Positions 1 to 8,664 of a stretch of DNA of 64,000 nucleotides are shown here, one piece after another. Position 1 is the first letter of the stretch. Each line of letters starts with the position of its first letter. Location of the stretch: contig CBDCSR010000003.1 of assembly GCA_965221785.1 (NCBI GenBank), positions 248,001-312,000 on the forward strand. The letters run 5' to 3'. Position numbers and translations under genes: made by a program. The notes under the pieces were generated by a model, which was not told the DNA's origin, searched no databases, and was given only the letters and a program-made list of their open reading frames with translations. This DNA comes from BD2-11 sp965221785. GTDB taxonomy: Bacteria > Gemmatimonadota > Gemmatimonadetes > Longimicrobiales > Gaopeijiaceae.

Positions 1-3000
1 GCGCAAGCCCGAAGAAGGCTGCACCACCCAGGAGGGCGGTGGGCACCCACGTAAGCACCGATTCCTCGAGCGGCCCGGGAACGAAGAAGATCCCGGCCGC
101 CAGCATGCAGACCCAGAGCGCGATGCGCCAGCGCAGGCCGGCGCCCGACCTCAGCGCGAGGCCGCTCATCAGGAGCAGCCCGGTCGTAGCAAAGAGAAAC
201 CCGGTAGTCGCCCCAAGTGGTGCGGCCAGGGTCGGGATGAAGGAGTTGGCCCCCGTGACGTCGGGCCACGCGGGAAGGCCCCCGGCGACCCACCCTGCGA
301 GCGTCACCAGACCCAGCACGGCAGCGCCCAGCGCCAGCGCGAGCGAGCGCGATGCCGGCACCCCCGCTTGCCCGTCTCGCCCCTCCCTGAGCCATCTGTG
401 CGCAAGCGCGGTCCCCAGACCGATCGCCGCTGCCCCGAAGAGGACCCCGAGAAAGCCCGCGAAGGCGGCAATCCCAGCCTGAAGGCCCCACGGCTGCGCC
501 GGCGAGAAGATCGCCTCGGTGGCCGGCCAGGAGTTCGCCTGCCCGAGTCCCAACGCCACCGCGGCGATCAGGGCGGCCCGGAGGAACAACCGCGTATCCA
601 GTCCGCGCCTCGCCCACGTAACCACCGACAGGACGCATGCCCCGGCGAAGCCGAGCACGAGCACCAGTGCGGCACACAGGTTCACCAGGTTCCGGAGCGC
701 TTCGCTGTCCCCCCGGGCGAGTTCCCACTCCTCGGGCACGTTCACGAAGCGAGTTACGTCCACGATCTCGTCGCCGGCGAGCAACACCGTCAGTCGCGCT
801 TCCCCGGGTATCTCCGAGAGGACCGCCCGGTCCTCAAAGGTGAATCGCCAGTCGGTGCGCTCCGGAAGCGCCGTCTGGACGGCGCCGATTTCGTCGATGG
901 ACTCCGGGCCCATTCCGTACCTTGTCCGGACGGCACCGAGCGCGGTCGCTCGCGCGTCCTCCTCCTCCAGCCGCGCGCCGGAACGTGCCTCGGGGAGGAT
1001 GTGCCGGAAGCGCAAGGATTCGCCTGCCCCGTCGAGGTGGACGTGCAGTTCCTCGACCCGCTCCTCGGGGTCGGCATTGAAGTCCACGAAACGGACAATC
1101 CAGCGGAGTCCGGGCAGATAGGTCCCGAGGAGGTCTTCGTAGACCTCCGGGCCGGCTTCGTCAAAGACGTACCGGTAGTCGTCCCCTTGACCGGACACCA
1201 CCTGGGCCAGCGCTGTCCACGACCCCACGGCGTGCCCGCGGCGCTCCAGCGTGTCCAGGGCGACGGCGATCGCCTCGCTCCTGGGTGCGGTTAACCGGGC
1301 CGCGCCGCTGGCATTCGTGAACTCCCGGGCACCCCAGGCGAGAACGCCGATCGCGCCCAACGCGTAAACCAGCTTGCGCCGCGAGAGGAAACCCCGGGCG
1401 GCCGAGGATGCCTCGGAAACGGGCGACTCGGCTCCGGCCTCCGCGTCCGGGTCCGCGTCCGCGTCCGGTTCCTCCACGGCGGGCGGTTGCCAGGCGCGGT
1501 TGTACGCCCATTCCGGCGCCTTCGCGCGCCCACCGACCTTCAGCCGCGCGCCGACGACAATCAGGAGCGGAGCCAGCCCGGCCGCCACCACGACCACCCT
1601 GTCCAGGAGAATGCCGGGCGCGGATGACGCGAAGAGTGGAAGCGAGAGCAGCGAGAGGTTGTAGGTGAAGTGGGAGAGGATGGTCGGAACGAGACCGTAA
1701 TACAGGTAGATCGCGCCCCAGAGAAGGGCAGGGATCGTGAGCTCCACCACCCGGGCGTAGGCGGGCTGTTGGGGGTAGTTGGCGTGACCGGCGGCGAAGA
1801 CGACGGCCTGCAGCACGACCGCTCCCCAGATCCAGAGGCTCTTCCGTCCGTAGCGCGCCCCCAGCAGGGCAGCGCAAGCGATGGGAATGGCGCGGAACGC
1901 GCTCTCCTCCCAGAAGGCGGCGAAGAGCGCAGTCGATACCGCCACAAGCCAGGGCTGCGCGGTCGCAAGCAGGTCCGGCTGGACGACTGCCTCGGCGGGA
2001 GACCACCAGCCCTCGAGCCGGGACGTGGCCAGGTAGAAGAGCACCACGTAGCCGAGTTGCGTTCCCAGGAGCAGGTACGAGCCGGCGGTGCGGCCGAGCG
2101 CGGGCATGGATGCCGCCACCCGGGGCGACCAGAAGCGCCACTGCTGGAGATGGCCGGGGAACGCACGCCGGCCGAGCGATTCCCCGGCGAGGTAGATGAA
2201 CGCCAGAAGCGGAGCGCCGAGGGCGGCGGTCGCGCCTGCCAGGACCAGTTGCTCCGCCAGGAACGTCCGGATCGAGACGGCGGGGTCGTAACCCATCCAG
2301 CTCAGCGGGAGGTTGTTCGCCACCGCGAGGCCGAGCAGCACGGCGGTGATGGCGCCCCAGACGAGGGCCGGACGCCAGACGACCAGACGCTTCCTCATGA
2401 GGAAGGCCGTGCCGCCCGCCCCTCCCACAAGCAGGAAGAGGACGACGAAGACCGACTGCGATGCGAAGGCGATCGCATCGTTCCTCGACCGCATGTCCCG
2501 GTAGCGCTGAGAGAAGCCTTCGGGCACGAAGACGAAGTGCGCAAGCTCGGAGGCGCGCTCTCCTGCTACCCGGATCCGGAGCCGAAAGCGTCCGTCCTCC
2601 ACCGTGGCGTCCGTCCGCTCGAACACGAACGTGTGATCCACGCGCCCGCCGGGCTGCGTTTCCCCGGACGACTCGAGGAGCTCGAACGAGGAGAGATCCA
2701 CCCCCCACTCCGCTGCCGTCCCCTCGGCGACGGCTCGCGCCTCCGCCTGGGTGAGGTCGCCGCTTCCCGGATCGTCCTCAGAGAGGCGAAGACGAAACCC
2801 GTACGGCTCGCCCGCCGGCGTAAAGCGAACCTGACTTTCCTCGACCGCCCCTTCCTGGAAGCGTCGCACCGTCCACACGTACGGCTGATGGATGCCGCGC
2901 CCGGCCAGCCCTGCGAACGCTTCCCTTCCTCCCGCTTCCAGTTCGACGTACGACTGTACCTCCGGGTCGGTCTGGCCGAAGGTGGCGGCCGTTCGAGCGT

Positions 3001-3181
3001 CTGCCGGGGCCCATCCGTGCTCCGTCGCCAGGCTGTCCGCCCGGGAAACGGCGGCCTCGCGGTCCATGGCGAGATCCAGCGAGACGATGGGGAAGGCGGT
3101 CGGAAAGAACCGGATCGCGACCACGACGCCGGCGACGCCGAGGAGGCTGAAGAGGATCCAGGGGCCCGGCCGACGCATCAT
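1..3181 (-). CDS. Large CPBP-family (CAAX/Abi-type) intramembrane metalloprotease, C-terminus beyond window
   Basis: A single open frame runs from ATG at 3181 off the left edge; the frame agrees at the start, at the motif and at the last bases, giving at least 1,060 residues. CPBP proteins are membrane metalloproteases or related scaffolds. The diagnostic motifs are visible: EESAFR (about residues 425-430, the EExxxR motif), a histidine in FAAGHANY (about 466) and HFTYN (about 504-508). The N-terminal ~220 residues look extracytoplasmic after one membrane segment, and a second membrane-rich half follows an acidic linker (residues ~590-610). An SD-like GGAGG precedes the start (GGAGGGTGAC-ATG); a second ATG overlaps it. 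Ordinary CPBP proteins are 200-350 residues, so this is several-fold longer. The substrate is unknown. The family call is secure; the role of the extra domains is not. Confidence 0.8.
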   Translation of the reverse strand, partial: MMRRPGPWILFSLLGVAGVVVAIRFFPTAFPIVSLDLAMDREAAVSRADSLATEHGWAPADARTAATFGQTDPEVQSYVELEAGGREAFAGLAGRGIHQPYVWTVRRFQEGAVEESQVRFTPAGEPYGFRLRLSEDDPGSGDLTQAEARAVAEGTAAEWGVDLSSFELLESSGETQPGGRVDHTFVFERTDATVEDGRFRLRIRVAGERASELAHFVFVPEGFSQRYRDMRSRNDAIAFASQSVFVVLFLLVGGAGGTAFLMRKRLVVWRPALVWGAITAVLLGLAVANNLPLSWMGYDPAVSIRTFLAEQLVLAGATAALGAPLLAFIYLAGESLGRRAFPGHLQQWRFWSPRVAASMPALGRTAGSYLLLGTQLGYVVLFYLATSRLEGWWSPAEAVVQPDLLATAQPWLVAVSTALFAAFWEESAFRAIPIACAALLGARYGRKSLWIWGAVVLQAVVFAAGHANYPQQPAYARVVELTIPALLWGAIYLYYGLVPTILSHFTYNLSLLSLPLFASSAPGILLDRVVVVAAGLAPLLIVVGARLKVGGRAKAPEWAYNRAWQPPAVEEPDADADPDAEAGAESPVSEASSAARGFLSRRKLVYALGAIGVLAWGAREFTNASGAARLTAPRSEAIAVALDTLERRGHAVGSWTALAQVVSGQGDDYRYVFDEAGPEVYEDLLGTYLPGLRWIVRFVDFNADPEERVEELHVHLDGAGESLRFRHILPEARSGARLEEEDARATALGAVRTRYGMGPESIDEIGAVQTALPERTDWRFTFEDRAVLSEIPGEARLTVLLAGDEIVDVTRFVNVPEEWELARGDSEALRNLVNLCAALVLVLGFAGACVLSVVTWARRGLDTRLFLRAALIAAVALGLGQANSWPATEAIFSPAQPWGLQAGIAAFAGFLGVLFGAAAIGLGTALAHRWLREGRDGQAGVPASRSLALALGAAVLGLVTLAGWVAGGLPAWPDVTGANSFIPTLAAPLGATTGFLFATTGLLLMSGLALRSGAGLRWRIALWVCMLAAGIFFVPGPLEESVLTWVPTALLGGAAFFGLA

Positions 3182-3203
3182 GTCACCCTCCCGGCGAATG
3201 TGG

Positions 3204-3746
3204 CTAGCCGAACAGCAGCCGCACGACCCACACCGCGAACAGCATCGCCGCGATGTCGGCCGTCAGCCCGGCGGGAATGGCGTGTCTGGTGCGCTTGATG
3301 TTGACCGCGCCGAAGTACACGGCCACGACGTAGAAGGTCGTCTCGGTCGAGCCGAACATCACCGCGGCCATCTTGACGAACAGGGAATCCTCGCCGTACC
3401 GGGCGACCATGTCCGCGACCAGCCCCGCCGAGCCCGAGCCGGTGAGCGGGCGGATGATCGCCATGGGCAGCACCTCGGCCGGGAAGCCGATCGGCTCCAG
3501 CACCGGATTCAGCAGCGCGATGAGCGCGTCCATCGCTCCGCTGGCGCGGAACATGCCGATGGCGAACAGGATGGCCACGAGGTAGGGGATGATGCGCACC
3601 GCCACCCCGAACCCTTCCTTCGCCCCCTCGACGAAGGTCTCGTAGACCGGCACCCGCTTGTACAGCCCGTACAGGGGGAAGCCGACCAGGATGACGGGGA
3701 TGACGAAGGCGGAGAGGAGCCCGATCAGTTCGCGCGCGAGTTCCAT
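3204..3746 (-). CDS. spmB: SpmB-like nucleoside-recognition (Gate) membrane protein
   Basis: A 180-residue protein of 5-6 hydrophobic segments with the conserved Gly/Ser-rich stretch LTGSGSAGLVADM near residue 105 and FGSTETTFYVVAVYFG near 130, both typical of SpmB and the nucleoside-recognition 'Gate' domain. In Bacillus SpmB works with SpmA in spore-core dehydration, but homologues are widespread in non-sporulating bacteria, where the role is poorly defined. The start lies 1 nt after the stop of the upstream SpmA-like gene, so the pair is translated together. Family call strong; function in this organism unknown. Confidence 0.85.
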   Translation of the reverse strand: MELARELIGLLSAFVIPVILVGFPLYGLYKRVPVYETFVEGAKEGFGVAVRIIPYLVAILFAIGMFRASGAMDALIALLNPVLEPIGFPAEVLPMAIIRPLTGSGSAGLVADMVARYGEDSLFVKMAAVMFGSTETTFYVVAVYFGAVNIKRTRHAIPAGLTADIAAMLFAVWVVRLLFG

Positions 3747-3747
3747 C

Positions 3748-4770
3748 TCAGCCCTCCCCGCGATCGGCCGGCCTGTCCCCGAAGGTCGGCGTCCGGTCGG
3801 GATCCGACGCGCGCGAGCCCGGCAGCTTCCCGTACAGCCGGGTGGCCACGATCGCCACGAGCAGCGACAGCCCGGTGGTGATGATGATGGCGAAGATGAG
3901 CCGGTTGATCTGGAGGCCCAGGAGCGCGAGCAGCAGCACCGGGGGCACCAGCTGGACGCTCGCGGTGTTGACCGCGAGGAGCATCACCATGGGGTTGGTG
4001 GCGGTGTCCTCGCTCGGGTTGAGCTTCTGCAGCTCCTCCATGGCCTTGATGCCGAAGGGCGTAGCCGCGTTGCCCAGCCCGAACACGTTGGCGGTGAGGT
4101 TGAGCGCGATCATGCCGAGCGCGGGATGGTCGTCGGGCACTTCGGGGAAGAGCGGCCGCAGCACCGGACGCACCACGCGCACGATGGCGTAGATGATGCC
4201 CGCCTCCTCGGCGATCTTCATGACCCCGAGGAAGAGCGCGAGCACCCCGATCAGCCCGATCGCGATTCCGGCGGCGGTCTCCGCGAAATCGAGCGCCGCG
4301 GCGCCGATGGCGGTCATCTTCACGAAGCGGACCGGCTCGAACAGCACGGATGCCCGAGCGGTCGGGGGGTCGTCGCCCAGGCCCAGCACAGGCGACAGGA
4401 AACCCTCGACGGTCCCCTGAAGCTCGGCGTCGTTCGAGCGCGACACGCCCCGGATCGTCTCCAGCGGCTCGGGCAGCGCGGCTCCCGCATCGAAGCGCAG
4501 CACGATTCCCTCGTCGGTGCGCAGCAGGATGCCGTCGTAGCTTGCCGAGGGGCTCTCGTCCGTGGCGTAGAAGTCCTGGTAGACCCCGGCGTTGATGTGA
4601 ATCCGCACCGGCGTGCGCCCGCCGCTGGCGGCGGTGCCCTCGGGAAACTCCAGTACCAGCGGGAGCGGCTGGCCGTTGCGGTAGGTGTCCCGGCTGAGAT
4701 CGCCGATGTCGGAAACCCCCGCGAAGACGAAGGCCGAAATCAGCAGAGCCGCCCAGATGTAGTTGAGCAA
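3748..4770 (-). CDS. spmA: SpmA-like nucleoside-recognition membrane protein
   Basis: A 340-residue membrane protein. It starts with one membrane segment, has a non-membrane stretch of roughly residues 25-150, then a Gate-type domain with the signature GLGNAATPFGIKAMEEL and TNPMVMLLAVNTASVQLVPP, which is characteristic of SpmA. It is longer than Bacillus SpmA (about 200 residues) because of the extracytoplasmic insertion after the first helix. It forms a two-gene unit with the SpmB-like gene (1 nt gap). No sporulation genes are seen nearby, so a spore role is unlikely. A small-molecule or nucleoside transport role would be inference from the domain name only. Confidence 0.82.
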   Translation of the reverse strand: MLNYIWAALLISAFVFAGVSDIGDLSRDTYRNGQPLPLVLEFPEGTAASGGRTPVRIHINAGVYQDFYATDESPSASYDGILLRTDEGIVLRFDAGAALPEPLETIRGVSRSNDAELQGTVEGFLSPVLGLGDDPPTARASVLFEPVRFVKMTAIGAAALDFAETAAGIAIGLIGVLALFLGVMKIAEEAGIIYAIVRVVRPVLRPLFPEVPDDHPALGMIALNLTANVFGLGNAATPFGIKAMEELQKLNPSEDTATNPMVMLLAVNTASVQLVPPVLLLALLGLQINRLIFAIIITTGLSLLVAIVATRLYGKLPGSRASDPDRTPTFGDRPADRGEG

Positions 4771-4915
4771 GCGGTCGTTTCCCCGGATCGATTGGCGGGA
4801 TGGAGGCTCGACGGGCCGGTGGACACCTTACCGGCGCGCCGGGTTATGATAGCAGTCATCTTCCGGCCCGGCACGATTCCGGGCCTTCCCTCGCCGACCC
4901 GGGCCGAACCACACC

Positions 4916-6013
4916 ATGCGCTCCAAGCCCCTGCCACTCGCCGCCGCGGGCGTGTCGCTGCTGCTCTCCTGTTCCGACGCCCCAACGGGCCCCGAACCCA
5001 CGACGTCCGTCGACCTCGGCCCCAACTGCTCCATCGATACCGACCTGGTCTTTGATGGCGGTGTGGGGGTCGACGGCATTCCCGCCCTCACCAATCCACC
5101 CATGGTGGGGATCTTCGACCAGCAGACCGGCTTTCTGTGGGAAAGCGACCGCGTGATCAGCTTCGAGCTGGAGGGGCAGGTGATCGCGGTGCCCCATCGC
5201 GTCCTCTGGTGGCACGAGATCGTGAACCTGACGCTGGGCCCGTATCGCGTCGCGGTCACTTTTTGTCCCCTGACCGGGTCGAGCATGGTGTTCGACCGCA
5301 GCGACGTCGCCGGGGCCGAGTTCGGCGTGTCCGGGCTGCTCTTCCAGAACAACCTGATCATGTACGACCGCACCGACGGCGACCGCTCGCTCTGGCCCCA
5401 GATGCTGCGCGAAGCCGGTTGCGGGCCCAGGCTGGGCGAGCCGCTGCCCCTGATCGCCTCCACGGAAGTCACCTGGGACCGCTGGCGCGCCCTGAATCAG
5501 GACGGCCTGGTGGTGGTGCGACCGGACGGCGGCCTGAGTACGCAGTACGACCGCTATCCCTATGGCGACTACGAGAGCCTGGACAACAACACCACCTTCT
5601 ACCCCCAGACGATCAGCGACCTGCGGCGTCCGGCCAAGGAACGCGTACTCGGGGTTCTGAACGAAGCGGACGGCGGCAAGGCGTATCCGTTCGGGGAACT
5701 CCGGGGGGACGGGTCGCCCGTGACCGTGGTGAACGACATGGTGGGCGGGACGCCGGTCCTGGTGGTTTGGGACAACGCCGGGGAAGCAGCGTTCGCGCTC
5801 AACCCGGTGCTGGATGGGCAGACACTGACCTTCGAGTTCACGGGCGGCAAGATCGTGGACGCCGAGACCGGCTCGAGCTGGCAAACGGACGGAGTTGCCT
5901 TCGAGGGCCCCCTGGAAGGCACCCGCCTGGAGCCGGTCGAGGGCGCCTACATCGCCTTCTGGTTCGCGTGGAAGGCCTTCCAGCCCGGGACGGAGCTCTG
6001 GGAGGCGGGCTGA
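4916..6013 (+). CDS. DUF3179 family lipoprotein
   Basis: A 365-residue protein with a lipoprotein signal (SLLLSCSD; lipid-modified Cys about residue 19). The body matches DUF3179: VTFCPLTGS (about residues 119-127), the following GLLFQNNLIMYDRTD and the SLWPQM stretch are family hallmarks. DUF3179 proteins have no established biochemical function; the conserved Cys in the FCPLTGS motif suggests a redox or metal site (inference). The gene is alone on its strand between divergent SpmA and convergent TauE; its stop lies 1 nt from the TauE stop. ATG at 4916 directly precedes the signal peptide. Family call strong, function unknown. Confidence 0.85.
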   Translation: MRSKPLPLAAAGVSLLLSCSDAPTGPEPTTSVDLGPNCSIDTDLVFDGGVGVDGIPALTNPPMVGIFDQQTGFLWESDRVISFELEGQVIAVPHRVLWWHEIVNLTLGPYRVAVTFCPLTGSSMVFDRSDVAGAEFGVSGLLFQNNLIMYDRTDGDRSLWPQMLREAGCGPRLGEPLPLIASTEVTWDRWRALNQDGLVVVRPDGGLSTQYDRYPYGDYESLDNNTTFYPQTISDLRRPAKERVLGVLNEADGGKAYPFGELRGDGSPVTVVNDMVGGTPVLVVWDNAGEAAFALNPVLDGQTLTFEFTGGKIVDAETGSSWQTDGVAFEGPLEGTRLEPVEGAYIAFWFAWKAFQPGTELWEAG

Positions 6014-6014
6014 G

Positions 6015-6920
6015 TCAGCTGCCCTTGCGCAGCTCCTGCGCGGCCGACCGGAGCATGGCAACGGAGGCGTACAGCACGACCACCACGACCAGCCAGCGCA
6101 TCACGTCGAGCGGCAGCGAGCGGACGATGAACGCCGCGATGAGCACTGCCGGGATGCCCCCGATGGCCAGACCCAGGGCCGCCTTCAGCCCGTAGCGGCC
6201 CGCGCGCGCGAAGCGGATTCCCGCGACCGCCATCAGGAAGGCCGCGGATCCCATCATGATCGGGAAGGCCACCGCGGGCGTCATGCCGATGGCGCTGACC
6301 ACGATCATGGTGGGCGCGTACATGCCGATTCCGATGGTCATGAGCGCCCCCAGGACGAACAGACAGACGGCGGAGATCACCAGGCTGGCGCCGGCGACCC
6401 CGGTTGCCTCGCCGCCCACCGGGTCGGTGCCGAAGATGGACCGCAGGAAGGTGGCGGCCGCGATCAGCAGCGCGACCCCCATGCCGATCTGAATCCAGTG
6501 GCGCGGCAGGCGGGTCACTACCCCCGCGCCCAGCCACGCTCCCAGCACCGCCGCCGCGATCAGGGTGAAGAGGGTGAGGGGCTCCACCACGATGATGGTC
6601 ATGAAGATGAACGCCTGGATGATGACGGGCGGGGTGTGGCCGGTCATCATGGTGCCCGGGATCTCGTCGTCGGGCACTGTCTTCGCCAGCTTGAACAGGG
6701 AGGTGGTGGGCGCGAAGGAGCCGATCCCGAGCGTGTCGAAGAAGTTGGTGCCGAAGCCCACCGCCAGCTCGAACAGGCTGGGCTTGCCGCGGGTTCCGCC
6801 CCTGCCCGAGCCATCGCCGGCCGTTGCGCGCGCCGAGGTTGTCCAGTGGTAGACGAACATCAGGGCCACGATGGCCAGGGCCGCGAACAGGTACAGGCGG
6901 GGGTCGCTGGTGTCGAACAC
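6015..6920 (-). CDS. Sulfite exporter TauE/SafE family permease
   Basis: A 301-residue integral membrane protein with about eight hydrophobic segments and the duplicated TauE/SafE signature: GFGTNFFDTLGIGSFAPTT in the first half and GIGMYAPTMIVVSAIGM in the second. Members export or import small sulfur- or carbon-containing anions; the substrate cannot be told from sequence. The frame stays open upstream to 7163, but that segment is Arg-rich and non-membrane. GTG at 6920 with GGAG 7 nt upstream fits the family N-terminus, so it is preferred. Divergent from the formamidase-like gene, with about 150 nt between them for both promoters. Confidence 0.82.
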   Translation of the reverse strand: MFDTSDPRLYLFAALAIVALMFVYHWTTSARATAGDGSGRGGTRGKPSLFELAVGFGTNFFDTLGIGSFAPTTSLFKLAKTVPDDEIPGTMMTGHTPPVIIQAFIFMTIIVVEPLTLFTLIAAAVLGAWLGAGVVTRLPRHWIQIGMGVALLIAAATFLRSIFGTDPVGGEATGVAGASLVISAVCLFVLGALMTIGIGMYAPTMIVVSAIGMTPAVAFPIMMGSAAFLMAVAGIRFARAGRYGLKAALGLAIGGIPAVLIAAFIVRSLPLDVMRWLVVVVVLYASVAMLRSAAQELRKGS

Positions 6921-7071
6921 GTCGGTTCTCCGCTGGGGGAAACGCAGGTTGCGCGCGCAGGTGTATCCCGGGAAGTCCGCTCGCCGCGGGGCTGCGCGTT
7001 TGATTCGAGCCCGATCGGTCGCTAACGGTACGTGAGCAGTTCGCTGTGTGCCAGAAACGGGAGAATCGGAA

Positions 7072-8322
7072 ATGCGCGACACACGAATCCGCGGCGAGAG
7101 CCGGAGAACCCATCGGGGATCCATATCGCCCCTCCGCCGGTGGCCGGATCCTGGCCTGGGCACGGCGCTGGCCGTCGCCCTGGCCTCCGCCTGCGGTGCC
7201 CCGGACGGAGAAAGCGGCGGCCCCCGGGGGAGCCCGTCCGCACCTGAAATGCGCAGCGCCGGGCCGGCGGGGGAGGCCGATCACTTCGTGCCCTCCACGC
7301 CCGACAACGTCGCCTGGGGCTGGTTCCCCATCGACAAGGAGCCCGTGCTGCGGGTCCAGCCGGGCGAGACCGTGCGCATCAACACCATCACCCACGCCGG
7401 CGCCACCCAGAACGAGGAGCCGGTGGCCTACCTCACCGGGCTCGGCCTGCCCCGCGACGAAATCCTCCAGGACGTGCTCGACTTCTGGGCCTCGCGGGAC
7501 GGACGCCCGCGGGAAGGCCGGAGCGGCCACGTCATCACCGGTCCCGTCTACGTCGAGGGCGCCGAGCCCGGGGACGTGCTCGAGGTGGAGATCCTCTCCG
7601 TTGAGACCCGGGTGTCCTGGGGCATCAACAACACCTCCGCCCGGGGCGGTGTATTCTCCATGGACTACCCCGGCGCCCGGCCGGACGACCCGGCACTCGA
7701 CATCCCGCCCGGAACCCGCCACGTCATCCGCACCGGGGACGTGGACGGGCGCGAGGTGGCCCTCGTCTCCGACGACATACAGGTGCCGCTGGCGCCCTTC
7801 ATGGGAATCATGGCGGTCGCGCCCGATCCGGTGGTGGGCCAGCCGGGCGTGACCGTGCCGGGGGTTCAGGGCTCCCGGCCGCCCGGCGCTTTCGGCGGCA
7901 ACCTGGACGTCAAGGACCTCAAGGCCGGCACCACCCTGTACCTGCCCGTCTTTCACGAGGGCGCGCTCTTCTACGCCGGCGATGCCCACGGCGCGCAGGG
8001 CGACGGCGAGGTGAGCGGCACCGCGATCGAGCAGTCGGCCTCCGGCGTCTTCCGCTTCGCCGTGCACAAGGACCGCAGCATCTCCGCGCCGCGCGCCGAG
8101 GACGACGAGTACTACATGATCATGGGCATCGACCTGGATCTCGACCGCGCCGCCCGCCACGCCACCTGGGAGGTCGTGAACTTCCTCGGGGAGGAGAAGG
8201 GGCTGTCGCCCGCCGAAGCCCTCTCCCTGGCCAGCATCGCGGTGGACTTCCGGATCAGCGAGGTGGTCGACCTGACCCAGGTCGTTACGGGGTACATCCC
8301 GAAGGACATTTTCCTGAGATAG
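7072..8322 (+). CDS. Exported acetamidase/formamidase family protein
   Basis: A 416-residue protein related to the acetamidase/formamidase (FmdA/AmdA) fold. Visible landmarks are NVAWGWFP near residue 70, GDVLEVEIL, GGNLDVKDL and the acidic repeat DAHGAQGDGEVSGT, which matches the conserved GDxHxxQGDGE metal-site region of the family. A long N-terminal leader ends in a lipobox-like ASACG, implying export as a lipoprotein, unlike classical cytoplasmic formamidases. It may hydrolyse small amides outside the cytoplasm. GTG at 7048 is an in-frame alternative; ATG 7072 has GGGAG 7-8 nt upstream. Substrate unknown. Confidence 0.82.
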   Translation: MRDTRIRGESRRTHRGSISPLRRWPDPGLGTALAVALASACGAPDGESGGPRGSPSAPEMRSAGPAGEADHFVPSTPDNVAWGWFPIDKEPVLRVQPGETVRINTITHAGATQNEEPVAYLTGLGLPRDEILQDVLDFWASRDGRPREGRSGHVITGPVYVEGAEPGDVLEVEILSVETRVSWGINNTSARGGVFSMDYPGARPDDPALDIPPGTRHVIRTGDVDGREVALVSDDIQVPLAPFMGIMAVAPDPVVGQPGVTVPGVQGSRPPGAFGGNLDVKDLKAGTTLYLPVFHEGALFYAGDAHGAQGDGEVSGTAIEQSASGVFRFAVHKDRSISAPRAEDDEYYMIMGIDLDLDRAARHATWEVVNFLGEEKGLSPAEALSLASIAVDFRISEVVDLTQVVTGYIPKDIFLR

Positions 8323-8391
8323 GCGGGCGGAGGCCGGCGATGCCGGAACGCGGGTTCGCTCACCGCCCGGGAGAGCCGTGGAGGAACGGGC

Positions 8392-8664
8392 TCACTCGTC
8401 GAGGGCTGAGCGAATCCGCTCATGCACCTCTTCCGGCGACAGGCCCTCGATCCGAATCCGCTTGCGTCGCGACCCGGCCCCGGCGACGATGACGATCCGG
8501 TTCCTGCTCGCCGAGAGCGTGCGAGCCAGCAACGCCATCACGGCCCGGTTGGCCCGGCCTTTCTCCGGCGGCACGGAGACGCGGAGCTTCAGAGTATCGC
8601 CCATCCAGCCCGTGATTTCGTCCTTCCGGGCGCCCGGGGCCACCTTCACCTTGAGAACCGCCAT
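8392..8664 (-). CDS. DUF167 (YggU) family protein
   Basis: A 90-residue protein with the full DUF167 pattern: a beta-rich start (LKVKVAPGARKDEI), the signature VSVPPEKGRANRAVM at about residues 29-43, and RIVIVAGAGSRRKRIRIEGL. The function of this broadly conserved small family is not established. The true start is the ATG at 8664; the frame is open further upstream but that part lies inside the divergent beta-lactamase-like gene and has no family similarity. Its start codon overlaps the start codon of the divergent gene: the CATG at 8662-8665 supplies both ATGs. Confidence 0.88.
   Translation of the reverse strand: MAVLKVKVAPGARKDEITGWMGDTLKLRVSVPPEKGRANRAVMALLARTLSASRNRIVIVAGAGSRRKRIRIEGLSPEEVHERIRSALDE

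Noticed and set aside
1161..2708. 515-codon minus-strand frame in the CPBP region
   Set aside because: Arg-rich shadow; the true frame is the one with EESAFR, the His and HFTYN motifs, which runs off the left edge.
5947..8160. 737-codon minus-strand frame
   Set aside because: Antisense to the formamidase-like gene and out of frame with the TauE gene over its length; Arg/Gly/His-rich without recognisable domains.
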